A stretch of 64,000 bases of DNA from Erysipelotrichaceae bacterium (GTDB taxonomy: Bacteria; Bacillota_I; Bacilli_A; Erysipelotrichales; Erysipelotrichaceae): assembly GCA_017428765.1 (NCBI GenBank), contig JAFRQF010000026.1, forward strand, positions 82,540-146,539. Direction: 5' to 3'. Numbering within the stretch: position 1 is the stretch's first letter; the number at the start of each line of letters is the position of its first letter. The notes below the pieces were generated by a model. It was not told where the DNA came from. It saw only the letters and a program-made list of their open reading frames with translations, and made no database searches. This document shows, piece after piece, positions 38,381 to 48,314 of this stretch. A program made the translations under genes and the position numbers.

Positions 38381-39162
38381 AGAAGCAATACATAGGCGTT
38401 TTCGACTCCGGTCTGGGCGGTCTGACCACCGTCAAACAGATCATCGAAAAACTGCCGCAGGAAAACATCGTATTTCTCGCAGATACCAAACATATCCCAT
38501 ACGGTTCCAAGACCAGGGAACAGATCATTTCCTATACCCTGGAGAACATCGATATACTGAAACGATACGATCTGAAGGCACTTGTCATCGCCTGCAACAC
38601 ATCCGATTCCAATGCCTCCGACACTGCCCGTAAAGTCCACGATCTGAAGATCTTCGGCGTGATCGCTCCGGCTGCCCGAAAAGCCGTAAAGACATCGGAA
38701 AACAAAAAGATCGGCTTATTGGCAACGACATCCACCATCGCCTCCGGCCGTTATGAAAAACAGATCCATGATCTCGATGAAAAAGCAGAGGTCTTCCCGA
38801 TGGCGTGTCCGGATCTTGTGCCGATGATCGAAGAAGGAGCCTTCATCAGTGATAAGAAGGCGATGAAGGAAAAGCTTCACGAATACATCGATCCGCTAAT
38901 CGATAAACATGTCGATACACTGATCCTTGGCTGTACGCACTATGATATCCTGGCCGAGCTGATCAGCGAGATCTTCCCTGATCTCAGACTCGTGTCTTCT
39001 TCCCGCTGTGTCATCGATGATCTGAAAGCTTTTCTTGAAGATGATGATGTTCAAAGTGTAGAGAAGACAGGTGAAAGGATCTATCTTGCCAGCAAGGATG
39101 CGGAAAGCTACGATAAGGTCGCTTCCCTGCTGATCCCGGATATCCGCTTTCAAAGCATTTAA
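38377..39162 (+). CDS. murI: Glutamate racemase
   Basis: A 261-residue cofactor-independent racemase that supplies D-glutamate. FDSGLGGLTTV is at the N terminus. The two catalytic cysteines lie in VIACNTSDSNA and LGCTHYDIL. FLADTKHIPYG matches the substrate loop. Coupled to murD by a 4-nt overlap. Confidence 0.96.
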   Translation: MKKQYIGVFDSGLGGLTTVKQIIEKLPQENIVFLADTKHIPYGSKTREQIISYTLENIDILKRYDLKALVIACNTSDSNASDTARKVHDLKIFGVIAPAARKAVKTSENKKIGLLATTSTIASGRYEKQIHDLDEKAEVFPMACPDLVPMIEEGAFISDKKAMKEKLHEYIDPLIDKHVDTLILGCTHYDILAELISEIFPDLRLVSSSRCVIDDLKAFLEDDDVQSVEKTGERIYLASKDAESYDKVASLLIPDIRFQSI

Positions 39163-39189
39163 AAAAGAGTTCTGAAACTCTTTTTTTAT
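39163..39189. terminator. Bidirectional terminator between murI and the PHP gene
   Basis: AAAAGAGTT and AACTCTTTT around CTG, with a long T run on the plus strand and an A run to the left. Confidence 0.8.
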
Positions 39190-40040
39190 TTATAGAAGTT
39201 CGAACATGCCAGCAAGTCTTCGTAGAATTCATACGGTACGAAAAGATTGCCTCTTCCCGTTCCCAGCTGTATGCCCGGTTTCGTGGTCCCGTGGAAGTCA
39301 GAACCGCCGCTTTGTTTCAATCCGAAGCTCTGTGCCAGTGATACCGCAGTCTGACGCATCTCTTCATTAAATTCCGTATATTGCGTTTCGATGGCATCAA
39401 GTCCTGCCTCTTTGGCCTGCGGCAAGAATTCCAACATCTCCTTATAGGTCAGGTTCAGTAACGGATGTGCCATGATGGCTGTTGCGCCATAGACTTTGAT
39501 GAAACGGATGGCGGCCATCGAAGTGATCTTCTTTGCAGGGAAGTAGAATCCCTTCCCCTCTTTCAGCAGGTCATCGAAGGCCTGGGCTACGGAAGACACA
39601 TAGCCTTTCTGCAAGAGGACTCTGGCGATATGGGTGCGGTTGAAATCCTCCCCGTCTGTCAGAGCAGCCGCTTCTTCAAAAGTCAGATGGTAGCCTGCCT
39701 TGTTCAGATTGTCGATCAGTATGATGTTGCTGTTGCGCTTTGCGATATGCATGAGCTCGACGAAGTCATCGATCTCGTTCCAGTACTTTTCATGGAAAAA
39801 CAATCCGACGATATGAATCTCTTTCCCCTTCCATTCGGTCGAAAACTCGCAGCCCGGTATCGTGATCAGATCGCTGTTTTTTCCCGCTTCCATGAATTCC
39901 CTGAGACCGTCAGAAGTGTTGTGATCGGTCAGAGCCAGTGCCGAAAGGCCTTGTCTTTCACCAAGTCTTACGAGCTGTGCAGGTGTCAGGGTGCCATCCG
40001 AGAAATTGGAGTGGCAGTGAAGGTCGACCCGTTTTTTCAT
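39186..40040 (-). CDS. PHP-domain metal-dependent phosphoesterase
   Basis: A 284-residue PHP protein. Metal ligands: VDLHCHSNFSDGTL (H8, H10, D15 region), LTDHNTSDG, GCEFSTEW, EIHIVG, AIMAHPL and SGGSDFHGTTKPG. It resembles the YciV/RNase AM family (5'-3' exoribonuclease or nucleoside 3',5'-bisphosphatase), so a role in short-RNA or pAp turnover is plausible but not shown. A TATAAT box lies 8 nt before the ATG. Confidence 0.85.
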   Translation of the reverse strand: MKKRVDLHCHSNFSDGTLTPAQLVRLGERQGLSALALTDHNTSDGLREFMEAGKNSDLITIPGCEFSTEWKGKEIHIVGLFFHEKYWNEIDDFVELMHIAKRNSNIILIDNLNKAGYHLTFEEAAALTDGEDFNRTHIARVLLQKGYVSSVAQAFDDLLKEGKGFYFPAKKITSMAAIRFIKVYGATAIMAHPLLNLTYKEMLEFLPQAKEAGLDAIETQYTEFNEEMRQTAVSLAQSFGLKQSGGSDFHGTTKPGIQLGTGRGNLFVPYEFYEDLLACSNFYK

Positions 40041-40072
40041 ACGAATCTATTATACTCTTCCTCTTGCAGAAT

Positions 40073-40101
40073 AAAAAAAGGCAGGAGATCTCCTCCTGCC
40101 T
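40073..40101 (-). terminator. Terminator of the rubrerythrin gene
   Basis: AGGCAGGA (40079-40086) and TCCTGCCT (40094-40101), followed by seven T on the minus strand. Confidence 0.85.
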
Positions 40102-40115
40102 TGTTCGCATATCCT

Positions 40116-40655
40116 TTAATAGTTTTCGGCGTTGACTTCGAAGTAAGACTGCGGGTGGTTGCAAGTCGGGCAGACATCCGGAGCCTTGGTACCTACGACG
40201 ATGTGACCGCAGTTGCGGCATTCCCAGACCTTGACTTCGGATTTTTCGAAGACGGCCTTGGTCTCAACGTTGTGTAACAATGCTCTGTATCTTTCTTCAT
40301 GGTGCTTTTCGATGGCGGCGACCAGTCTGAATTTTGCGGCAAGCTCCGGGAAGCCTTCTTCTTCCGCTGTCTTGGCAAAATCTTCATACATGTCAGTCCA
40401 TTCGTAGTTTTCGCCATCTGCGGCAGCCTTCAGATTTTCCGCAGTGGAACCGATGCCGTTGAGTTCCTTGAACCACATCTTGGCATGTTCCTTCTCGTTT
40501 TCGGCTGTCTTCAGGAATAAAGCAGAGATCTGCTCATAGCCTTCCTTTTTTGCCTTGGATGCAAAATAAGTGTACTTGTTTCTGGCCTGGGATTCTCCTG
40601 CAAAAGCAGCTTCCAGGTTCTTTTCAGTTTTTGTTCCTGCATATTTATTGCTCAT
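40116..40655 (-). CDS. rbr: Rubrerythrin
   Basis: A 179-residue peroxide-reducing protein of anaerobes. The N-terminal four-helix bundle carries the diiron ligands ([44 protein letters not shown]). The C-terminal rubredoxin-like iron site is CRNCGHIV...CPTCNHP. It is consistent with an anaerobic, oxidative-stress-exposed host. Monocistronic, with a clear terminator; the start has a GGAGGAAC ribosome-binding site. Confidence 0.96.
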   Translation of the reverse strand: MSNKYAGTKTEKNLEAAFAGESQARNKYTYFASKAKKEGYEQISALFLKTAENEKEHAKMWFKELNGIGSTAENLKAAADGENYEWTDMYEDFAKTAEEEGFPELAAKFRLVAAIEKHHEERYRALLHNVETKAVFEKSEVKVWECRNCGHIVVGTKAPDVCPTCNHPQSYFEVNAENY

Positions 40656-40706
40656 GATTGTGTTCCTCCACCTACAAGTATAAACTGTTTTTCATCAAAG
40701 TGAAAA

Positions 40707-41285
40707 TCACTTGGTATCCGTTGAGAACCTTGCTTTGATCTCATAGAGCAGTTGTTTCCTGTTTGCCAGCAGCATCACGATGAACAGAGCCATCGAAGCG
40801 ATCTGGAAAGAGAAAGCGATCCAGTTATCGATCGGCCAGGAATGGATCGAATACGGGATGGAAATCAGGTTGAACAGTCCCAGCAAAACGATCGAGATCA
40901 GATGACGGTCCTTGCGGTCATACATGGCAAAGAAGATCACGAACATCACCAGCAGATCGGCAAACAATACGATCGGGATGACGGTCTGTGCCCAGCCCGG
41001 AGACAGGAAATGATCGATCAGTATCAGCAGGATGACGATATAGAAGGTCACCTTGTTGGCGTGGGAATAGATCGAGAATTCGACCAGCTTCAGTGAAAAG
41101 ATGAGACGCCACAAGGAAAACAATGTCCAGCCGACGATCAAAGACCACGCCTTTCCCTTGACCAGGAAGTTCACCAGGAAACAGATCAAAGCTGCCGCGA
41201 TGAATAAGATACGGGCGATGTTACGAAGCGTCTTATAGAAGGATCCCAGTCTTTCCGGGATCGGATAGATGATCTTAGGATTCAT
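40707..41285 (-). CDS. Polytopic membrane protein paired with the condensation-fold acyltransferase (DUF6320-like)
   Basis: 192 residues from ATG 41285; the longer frame only reads through the upstream gene. About six transmembrane helices start after NPKIIYPIPERLGSFYKTLRNI. It overlaps the acyltransferase gene by 11 nt, so the two are translationally coupled. From memory, similar pairs occur in gut Firmicutes, where the partner is listed as DUF6320; I hold that name loosely. A role as membrane anchor or acyl carrier interface is inference only. Confidence 0.6.
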   Translation of the reverse strand: MNPKIIYPIPERLGSFYKTLRNIARILFIAAALICFLVNFLVKGKAWSLIVGWTLFSLWRLIFSLKLVEFSIYSHANKVTFYIVILLILIDHFLSPGWAQTVIPIVLFADLLVMFVIFFAMYDRKDRHLISIVLLGLFNLISIPYSIHSWPIDNWIAFSFQIASMALFIVMLLANRKQLLYEIKARFSTDTK

Positions 41286-42774
41286 ATTCGATGCTCCCTT
41301 CCACAAACACTTCCAAGCCGTCTTCCTCCAGCAGTTGCAGCAGGATGTTCTCCATCGAAGGATCATTGCTGTTGCGCATGAAAGAAAAGATACAGATATC
41401 ATTCACGGTCGCCAGTGTCGAAGTTGCCCGGTTCGGCTTGCCCGGAGGCATGACGAAATACAGTTTTGAGATCTCATCCTTCATCGTTTCAGGAAGCTTC
41501 ACTCTTCCCAGGTTGGATAAGGTCAGGCCGATGATGCTGTTGCCCAGATAGCCGTAGATATTCTGCATGATCGGGACCTTCAGAAACAGCGGAACATAGG
41601 AAAGCGAGCTGATCAGCTTGCCGGTCGTCTTCATCATCTGGTTCATCATCTCTTCCGACCCCTTTCTTTTTATCTGGGCATCGATGTCTTGAACCAGCTT
41701 TCTTTTATCGCCGATGTCCGCGATGTCTTCGGACGCATTGAAATACATCGAGTAGTTCCTCAGGGTATTGGAACCGTTGAATTTGCGCATATTGACCGGG
41801 ATCTGGATATTGAAGATCCCTTCTTTTTTACTGATGCAGCGCTTCGCCGCAAGAAACAGCAGTGCCGTGATATAGGCAGTGACCGTGCCTCCGTAAGACT
41901 TCGCGGTCTCATTGAGTTTTGATGCATCCATTTCATAATGAACGATCCTGCTGATGTGGGACTTCATGATCCTGCCATCGATCTGTAAGGATTTCTTATC
42001 CACGAACGTCGACAAAGACGCATCGCCTTTGGCATTCTTGAACTCATTGGCCAGTTCTCCATCCTTCACATCTTCATTGATGTCAAGGACGCCTTCTTCA
42101 TATGGGATCTGTTTCCCATTTAAGCGCAGATATTCGCCGATCAGTGTCTTTAAAAAAGTCATACCGCCGCTTCCGTCCGTCAGTACATGGAAGAATTCGA
42201 CAGAGACACGCTTCTTGTAATACAGGACACGGAAAGAGCGGTAGGAACGAAGGATGATCGAGATCGGTTTGCAGGGGATATCCTTTTCTTCCTCGACAAG
42301 ATAGACACTGTTGACCGACTCCAGATAGTGCCAGAAGAAACCGTTTTTTATGACTGCCGAGAAACAAGGGAAACGTTTGATCGTAAAATCGAGCGCCAGC
42401 TGCAAAAGCACCGGTTCCACCTCTTCCTTGAGTTCGGCGGAAAGGCGGAACATCGGCATCTGTCCGTATTTCATCCCCAGAGGATAGATGATCGCCGCAT
42501 TATCCAGAGAATAATTCTTCCGATTGTTCCCCATATAGAAAGAACCCAGATTCTTCACATCCAGGATCTCACAGACCTCTTCAACAGACCTGCCCTTTTC
42601 CAGATAGAATTCAAAACCTTTGATGAAATGATCGATCAGAAGGCTCTTTGACAGGATCGGAAGTTCGATATTCTCAGTGACCTCATCGAAAAACGCATCG
42701 ATCTTTTCGCAATCCGAGCGATCAAGACCGCCTTTCAGCTTTTCCAGATGGAGATCTTTTCTGTTCCTTCGCAT
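41275..42774 (-). CDS. Condensation-domain/alcohol acetyltransferase-like acyltransferase
   Basis: 499 residues from ATG 42774 (an earlier GTG lies inside the -10 box). The protein has the chloramphenicol acetyltransferase/condensation fold. The catalytic motif is EFFHVLTDGSGG (H196, D200), preceded by a substrate-tunnel half and followed by the KGDASLSTF... and AYITALLFLAAKRCISKKEG helices. The second conserved region is GLTLSNLGRVKLP. Enzymes of this clan transfer acyl groups to alcohols, sugars or lipids; the acceptor here is unknown. It has a leaderless-type promoter and is coupled to a membrane protein gene. Confidence 0.75.
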   Translation of the reverse strand: MRRNRKDLHLEKLKGGLDRSDCEKIDAFFDEVTENIELPILSKSLLIDHFIKGFEFYLEKGRSVEEVCEILDVKNLGSFYMGNNRKNYSLDNAAIIYPLGMKYGQMPMFRLSAELKEEVEPVLLQLALDFTIKRFPCFSAVIKNGFFWHYLESVNSVYLVEEEKDIPCKPISIILRSYRSFRVLYYKKRVSVEFFHVLTDGSGGMTFLKTLIGEYLRLNGKQIPYEEGVLDINEDVKDGELANEFKNAKGDASLSTFVDKKSLQIDGRIMKSHISRIVHYEMDASKLNETAKSYGGTVTAYITALLFLAAKRCISKKEGIFNIQIPVNMRKFNGSNTLRNYSMYFNASEDIADIGDKRKLVQDIDAQIKRKGSEEMMNQMMKTTGKLISSLSYVPLFLKVPIMQNIYGYLGNSIIGLTLSNLGRVKLPETMKDEISKLYFVMPPGKPNRATSTLATVNDICIFSFMRNSNDPSMENILLQLLEEDGLEVFVEGSIEYES

Positions 42775-42780
42775 ATTCAC

Positions 42781-42809
42781 ATTATAAGGCCAATATCATC
42801 CACATTCAA
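42781..42809 (-). promoter_or_regulatory. Sigma-A promoter of the acyltransferase/membrane-protein pair
   Basis: Minus strand TTGAAT (42804-42809), 17 nt, TATAAT (42781-42786), then 6 nt to the ATG: leaderless arrangement. Confidence 0.7.
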
Positions 42810-42814
42810 AACAA

Positions 42815-42835
42815 CAAAAAAAGGACTTCTGTCCT
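42815..42835 (-). terminator. Terminator of tRNA-Arg
   Basis: AGGAC (42822-42826), loop, GTCCT (42831-42835), followed by TTTTTTT on the minus strand. Confidence 0.8.
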
Positions 42836-42845
42836 CAATTCAAAG

Positions 42846-42920
42846 TGGCGGCCCCAACAGGAATCGAACCTGTAACTATCCCTTAGGAGGGGATTGTTTG
42901 ATCCATTAGACTATGGGGCC
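42846..42920 (-). tRNA. tRNA-Arg (anticodon CCU)
   Basis: Minus strand: acceptor GGCCCCA/TGGGGCC, short D arm, anticodon arm ATCCC-CTCCTAA-GGGAT (CCU, decodes AGG), T arm ACAGG-TTCGATT-CCTGT, discriminator G, encoded CCA. The D stem has one mismatch. TATAAT lies about 11 nt upstream of the mature 5' end, and a terminator follows. Confidence 0.94.
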
Positions 42921-42942
42921 ACAACTAATATTATACACAAAA

Positions 42943-42968
42943 CAAAAGAAAATAGGACTCCGTCCTAT
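42943..42968 (-). terminator. Terminator of the ABC exporter gene
   Basis: ATAGGAC (42952-42958), TCC, GTCCTAT (42962-42968), followed by TTTCTTTTG on the minus strand. It lies between the exporter and the tRNA-Arg promoter. Confidence 0.6.
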
Positions 42969-43043
42969 AATCTTTCAAGGATTAAAAATGAAAAACTTTC
43001 TACACTGATACTATACGATAGTTTTGTGAAATCTTTGTGAAAT

Positions 43044-43082
43044 ATTTACATTATCTGAAAATAATTATCAGAATATGTAAAT
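43044..43082. repeat. 39-bp dyad just downstream of the ABC exporter gene
   Basis: Nested symmetrical arms ATTTACAT (43044-43051)/ATGTAAAT (43075-43082) and CTGA (43055-43058)/TCAG (43068-43071) share one centre. Next to it lies a tandem direct repeat of TTTGTGAAAT (about 43022-43043). No gene starts here in either direction. Confidence 0.5.
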
Positions 43083-43087
43083 TATTT

Positions 43088-44923
43088 TCATTCTTTCCCC
43101 GTTTCCATCGAGATGACTTTGCGGAACTGCGTCTCATACAGCTGCTTGTAAACACCGTTCATGGCGATCAGTTCCTCATGTTTGCCCTCTTCCACGATCT
43201 TTCCGCCGGAAATGACCAGGATCTTGTCTGCCTGCAGGATCGTTGAAAGTCTGTGAGCGATGACGATCGAGGTCCTTCCCTTCATGAGCACATCCAATGC
43301 GTTCTGTATCGAAGATTCGGAGATCGAATCCAGCGCAGACGTCGCTTCATCGAGTATCAGGATCTTGGGATCCTTCAATATGACTCTGGCAATGGAAAGA
43401 CGCTGTTTCTCACCGCCGGAAAGTTTCAGGCCGCGGTTGCCGACCTGCGTATCATAGCCATCGGGCTGTGAGACGATGAAATCGTGGATATTGGCGATCT
43501 TGCATGCCTTTTCGATCTCTTCCATCGTTGCATCTGCCTTAGCGAACAGCAGGTTTTCTCTGATCGTGCCGTTGAACATATAGGCTTCCTGGGTGACCAT
43601 GCCGATATTGGACCTGAGATATTTGAGATCGAAGTCACGGACATCGAAATTGTTGATCCTGACGGCTCCCGCCTTGACATCATAAAGCCTCGGCAGAAGG
43701 TTGACGACCGTGGATTTTCCGGATCCGGAAGGTCCGACGATCGCATACATCTTGCCGGACGGGACTTTGAACGAGAGGTCTTTAATCAAAGGAACATCTT
43801 CCGAATACGAGAATACCACATCATCATATTCGATATCCGTCTTTTCGGAAAGATTCGGTTTGACGGTGATCTTGTTGTTTTTCACTGCCGGTTCCATATC
43901 CAGATAAGAGAAGATCCTGGTAAACAGAGCCATCGATCTGGTCAGATCGACCGATACGTTCAGCAGGGATTCGACCGGCCGGTACAGACGGTTGATCATA
44001 TTGACGGTCGCCGTGATCGTACCGACCGTGATCGCCGTATCGTTCATGGCGATGATCAGATAACCGCCGGCCAGATAGATCAATAACGGACCAAGATTCG
44101 TGAAGATGCCCATCGCCACCCTGAACCAGCTGCCGGCTCTGGATTCCTTTACCGAAAGAGCGATGACTTCCTTGTTGATGTCGTCGAACTTCTTGTCGAT
44201 CGCTTCTTCCTGCGTAAACAGCTTTATCAGCAGGGAACCGGAAACGGAAAGCGATTCATTGATGACATCGTTGAGTTCATCCGTTTTTGCCCTGGACTGG
44301 GACAGAAGCTGCCAGCGGTTCTTGCCTGCTGATTTGGTCGGAAGTACCAGCAGCGGGATGACCAGGATGCCGATCAAAGAGAGCTTAGCATCGATATTGA
44401 ATAATGCGACGATCGTCGTAACGACCGTACAGACATTGGAAATGATATTGGTCAAAATCGATGAGATGACCGTCGCAACGCCGGAGATGTCGGAATTCAT
44501 CCTCGTGATGATGTCGCCCTGCTTCTCGGAAGTGAAGAAGGAATGCGGCATCCTTTGAAGATGCGAAAACATCTCGTTCTTCATATCGTATACGATCCTC
44601 TGTGAGACCCAGGAATTGATATAGGATTCCAAGACCCCTACCGCATTGGACACCGCAAGGGTGACGATCGACAGAACGACAAGTCTGACAAGAAGGGCCA
44701 GATCTTTTCCCAATATGGCCTCATCGATGATCTTGGCAGTGATCAAAGACGGCAGAAGACCCAATACCGAAGACAGGATGATGATCGCAAACACGATCAG
44801 AAGCTGCAGCCAGTATGGCAGCAGATATTTCAGTATACGGATGATCAGTTCTTTGGAAAGCTTTGGAACGTTCTTCTTTTCTTCTTCGGTAAGAAAACCC
44901 CGCGGGCCGAGTCCAGGTGGCAT
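43088..44923 (-). CDS. ABC exporter half-transporter (fused permease-ATPase, MdlB/MsbA type)
   Basis: A 611-residue type IV ABC protein. The cytoplasmic N terminus MPPGLGPRGFLTEEEKKN precedes six transmembrane helices (about 35-330). The nucleotide-binding domain has Walker A VGPSGSGKST, Q-loop IGMVTQEAYMFNGTI, signature LSGGEKQRLSIARV, Walker B ILILDEATSALD and His switch IVIAHRLST. It has to work as a homodimer, or with a partner elsewhere, because it is encoded alone. Substrate unknown (drug, peptide or lipid). Confidence 0.88.
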   Translation of the reverse strand: MPPGLGPRGFLTEEEKKNVPKLSKELIIRILKYLLPYWLQLLIVFAIIILSSVLGLLPSLITAKIIDEAILGKDLALLVRLVVLSIVTLAVSNAVGVLESYINSWVSQRIVYDMKNEMFSHLQRMPHSFFTSEKQGDIITRMNSDISGVATVISSILTNIISNVCTVVTTIVALFNIDAKLSLIGILVIPLLVLPTKSAGKNRWQLLSQSRAKTDELNDVINESLSVSGSLLIKLFTQEEAIDKKFDDINKEVIALSVKESRAGSWFRVAMGIFTNLGPLLIYLAGGYLIIAMNDTAITVGTITATVNMINRLYRPVESLLNVSVDLTRSMALFTRIFSYLDMEPAVKNNKITVKPNLSEKTDIEYDDVVFSYSEDVPLIKDLSFKVPSGKMYAIVGPSGSGKSTVVNLLPRLYDVKAGAVRINNFDVRDFDLKYLRSNIGMVTQEAYMFNGTIRENLLFAKADATMEEIEKACKIANIHDFIVSQPDGYDTQVGNRGLKLSGGEKQRLSIARVILKDPKILILDEATSALDSISESSIQNALDVLMKGRTSIVIAHRLSTILQADKILVISGGKIVEEGKHEELIAMNGVYKQLYETQFRKVISMETGKE

Positions 44924-44960
44924 ATGGATACCTCCTATAATTTTTTACAAGTATAACATA

Positions 44961-44999
44961 AAAAACTCCCGAAGAAGCTTTTACAGCTTTTCCGGGAGT
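44961..44999 (-). terminator. Terminator of groEL
   Basis: ACTCCCG (44965-44971) and CGGGAGT (44993-44999) with an inner AAGCT/AGCTT stem, then TTTTT on the minus strand. Confidence 0.85.
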
Positions 45000-45016
45000 C
45001 CTGTATCAGTTTGGGT

Positions 45017-46931
<1,915 letters not shown>

Positions 46932-46956
46932 AGTAATTTTCCTCCTACCATACCTA

Positions 46957-46996
46957 ATTATACCCATTTATAGCACTCAGTCAATAAGAGTGCTAA
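46957..46996 (-). promoter_or_regulatory. groES promoter with CIRCE operator
   Basis: Leftward TTGACT (46979-46984), 16 nt, TATAAT (46957-46962). CIRCE arms are ATAGCACTC (46970-46978) and GAGTGCTAA (46988-46996) around a 9-nt spacer, with the -35 lying in the spacer. One mismatch in 18. Confidence 0.9.
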
Positions 46997-47022
46997 TGAT
47001 TGGCACCATATTATCACTCCAC

Positions 47023-47046
47023 TAAAAAAGGCGGTCATTGCCGCCT
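47023..47046 (-). terminator. Terminator of the Amidase_6 gene
   Basis: AGGCGG (47029-47034), loop TCATTG, CCGCCT (47041-47046), followed by TTTTTT on the minus strand. It overlaps the stop codon. Confidence 0.85.
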
Positions 47047-48286
47047 AGTTGCTTCCTAAGATCTTTATCAGCATGATCGTCGTATACGTGTAAGCCTCCA
47101 CCGGATAGTCTTTCATATCGATACTGTTGGAATTGACCAGGACATGGCCATCCACGACTTTTGAGACGATGACGGTATGAGACAGACCGTTGTTTCCGAC
47201 GATGATGATGTCTCCGGGCTGCGCATAATACAGATTGACGTTGGCATCTGCGACCATTCCCTTGCCTTCGTTCCACTTGGCATAATTATAGAAATAGCCG
47301 ACATTGACCCAGGATCTCGTACGGCCATATGCCGTTTCTTCCTCGTTGATCTCGGGCTCGTAGTTTGGATCTTCGACGTAGCACTTCCACTGTTCCTCGC
47401 CAAAATAGTCCAGTGCGATCCCGCCTTCCAGCATGCATTGGGAGGCATAATTCTGGCAATTGCCGCCTTCGTCGGTAAAGTTGTACCAGACAGGATTGCG
47501 GACGTGATGATACTTGTCGGCATAAGCGACGGCCTTGTTTCTGTCATAAGCTTTGGCAAACGACTTCGTACTTACATAAGGCTTTTCCTGGGCTTTCGGT
47601 ATGAGGACTTCCCTGTTGTATGTGAACATATCGGAAAGCTGCTTCGTATAATACGCGTAGATCTCATCGACTTCCGCTTCATTCTGCGCATCATCATGGA
47701 AGGTCATATAGTAGCCCTGCACCTTATCGAGATCGGCGATCTTATAACCGTCCTGTGTCTTTCTGATCGTGAAATAGTTTTCGATGTCGTAGGTCTTGGA
47801 TTCGATGCCGTTAAGGAAAGAGAAACACATCGTATCATCTTCCAGAAGATCAACGTAGTAAGTATCGCCCTCATTTCGATAATCGGTGACGGTCAGATCG
47901 TAGTGCGCCTTTTTCATCGTGAAATCGAAATCATGGTCCTTATGTGCCTCTACGACCAAAGCGATCGCCCGATCGGAGATCTTCGCCATGAGAGGGCTGT
48001 CGAAAAGATCCGACACATCGGAAAGCTCCAGTGTATATAAGCTGCGGTAATACGCATCCATGTAGCGGACGATCAGATCCATGACTTCCGCGGGGACCTG
48101 ATATTCGTCTGTGATCGTTCCTTTGAATGTCTCGGGAACAGTATCGCTTTCAGGCTCAACGATCACTTCGGGGATCGGCTCTTCTTCGCTTTCCTTACTT
48201 CTGTTCAGGTTCAAAGCACCGATCAGCGTCAGGACCAGCATCGATACCAGGATCAGCAGCATCAGGATACGGCTTTTCATTTTCAT
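47045..48286 (-). CDS. Membrane-anchored Amidase_6 (cysteine amidase/CHAP-like) protein
   Basis: 413 residues. One N-terminal transmembrane segment (about 5-25) is followed by an acidic Pro/Glu linker. A middle domain (about 60-235) resembles NTF2/SnoaL-like modules. The C-terminal Amidase_6 domain (about 245-413) has YDRNKAVAYADKYHHVRNPVWY and the catalytic Cys in EGGNCQNYASQCM (C277), with the His in GLSHTVIVSK. Such proteins are extracellular and probably cut cell-wall amide bonds. The ATG lies 6 nt after TATAAT with no ribosome-binding site. Confidence 0.8.
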   Translation of the reverse strand: MKMKSRILMLLILVSMLVLTLIGALNLNRSKESEEEPIPEVIVEPESDTVPETFKGTITDEYQVPAEVMDLIVRYMDAYYRSLYTLELSDVSDLFDSPLMAKISDRAIALVVEAHKDHDFDFTMKKAHYDLTVTDYRNEGDTYYVDLLEDDTMCFSFLNGIESKTYDIENYFTIRKTQDGYKIADLDKVQGYYMTFHDDAQNEAEVDEIYAYYTKQLSDMFTYNREVLIPKAQEKPYVSTKSFAKAYDRNKAVAYADKYHHVRNPVWYNFTDEGGNCQNYASQCMLEGGIALDYFGEEQWKCYVEDPNYEPEINEEETAYGRTRSWVNVGYFYNYAKWNEGKGMVADANVNLYYAQPGDIIIVGNNGLSHTVIVSKVVDGHVLVNSNSIDMKDYPVEAYTYTTIMLIKILGSN

Positions 48287-48314
48287 AGAAATATTATACC
48301 CCTATCTGTACGAC

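Noticed and set aside
41286..41402. N-terminal extension of the membrane protein upstream of 41285
   Set aside because: These codons are an out-of-frame reading of the acyltransferase 3' end.
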